Shown in pieces: positions 31,975 through 32,263 of a stretch of 32,263 bases of DNA. The stretch lies in NCBI GenBank assembly GCA_022361255.1, contig JAKSBG010000425.1, positions 1 through 32,263 on the forward strand. The letters run 5' to 3'. Position 1 is the stretch's first letter, and each line of letters opens with the position of its first letter. Below the pieces are notes generated by a model, which had not been told where the DNA came from, searched no databases, and was given only the letters and a program-made list of their open reading frames with translations. The DNA comes from Verrucomicrobiales bacterium (GTDB taxonomy: Bacteria > Verrucomicrobiota > Verrucomicrobiia > Verrucomicrobiales > DEV007). The position numbers and the translations under genes were made by a program.

Positions 31975-32076
31975 GTGAGTTTTCAGAATCCGAGTCGGGA
32001 GCTACGTTTTCTCCACTTTTCCGCGTGACTTTCCGGTTACGATTGCTTTGTTCGGGTGGACGACCTCGTTCCGCCC

Positions 32077-32263
32077 ATGAACATTCCCTCTTCGGACTTA
32101 TCCGAACCTTTTTACGAAGGCTCTGTGCAGCGTCTCTACGCTGTGACAGGCGATGACTCGGTTATGGTGACGGAGACCACGTCGCGCGGGTCGGTCTTCG
32201 ATGTGGGGGCTCTTTTTGAAATCGAAGGCAATGACGTAAACCGCGCGCTGTTTCGGCATGTTC
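32077..32263 (+). CDS. purC: Phosphoribosylaminoimidazole-succinocarboxamide synthase, N-terminal part (runs off window)
   Basis: PurC joins CAIR and aspartate to make SAICAR in purine biosynthesis. Only 62 codons are present from ATG 32077 to the window end. FYEGSVQRLY at residues 12-21 is the glycine-rich nucleotide-binding start, followed by VMVTETTSRGSVFDVGALFE, in the place of the family's TDRxSAFD block, and the frame continues open (NDVNRALFRHV). It follows cassette protein A by 102 bp and may be transcribed separately. The assignment rests on the N-terminal motifs only. Confidence 0.78.
   Translation, partial: MNIPSSDLSEPFYEGSVQRLYAVTGDDSVMVTETTSRGSVFDVGALFEIEGNDVNRALFRHV

Noticed and set aside
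31971-32156. 61-codon plus-strand ORF starting at the cassette protein A stop
   Set aside because: Its second half lies over the purC start in another frame, and its Arg/Ser/Leu-rich composition looks like an out-of-frame reading.

Overview
The window looks like a chromosomal piece of a Verrucomicrobiota bacterium, probably near Verrucomicrobiales. The grounds are a Verru_Chthon cassette protein A homologue at 27763-31974, a DUF1549/DUF1553 plus DUF1501 gene pair at 19345-23413, tandem alpha/beta hydrolases of a Planctomycetes/Verrucomicrobia type, and a lexA operator of the form TGTTC-N4-GAACA, the motif described for verrucomicrobial LexA. Composition is moderately GC-rich by eye, apart from one very AT-rich intergenic stretch (25917-26020). 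Shine-Dalgarno sequences are absent from many starts. I see no rRNA, tRNA, transposase, integrase or CRISPR array.

Layout. 1-2018 (minus): a DUF4403 envelope protein translationally coupled (ATGA) to a secreted hydrolase cut by the window edge. 2136-4432 (plus): nadD, then a membrane-anchored protein coupled by ATGA to an ABC ATPase with no permease nearby. 4512-11172 (plus): an energy-transducing operon, exbB, three exbD copies and two secreted repeat proteins, closed by a strong terminator; a 22-bp-phased repeat array sits between exbD2 and exbD3. 11273-12763: a four-helix membrane protein and an SDR oxidoreductase. 12861-17331 (minus): a TPR protein, a D-Ala-D-Ala carboxypeptidase lipoprotein and a tandem hydrolase, divergent from lexA (17436-18053), with the SOS box in the shared spacer. 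18106-19211: a small membrane protein and a DUF2383 ferritin-like protein. 19345-23413 (minus): the DUF1501 and DUF1549/1553 pair. 23493-25457: a double-domain glycosyltransferase with a strange lipoprotein-leader-like C-terminus. 25494-25895 (minus): a pseudopilin. 26027-27587: a PLP decarboxylase overlapping an acyl carrier protein. 27763-31974: the GspK-like cassette protein A, preceded by a second copy of the 22-bp-phased array. 32077 to the end: the start of purC.

How it fits together. Much of the content concerns the cell envelope: proton-motive-force coupling with periplasmic TPR partners, peptidoglycan trimming, pilin-like export parts, glycosyl transfer and secreted hydrolases. The most unusual points are two distant intergenic arrays, each with three dyad-symmetric units at exactly 22-bp spacing (6322-6388 and 27613-27677), the decarboxylase and carrier-protein pair, which suggests chemistry on a carrier-bound amino acid, and the glycosyltransferase tail. 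All family calls were made by reading motifs; no database search was run.
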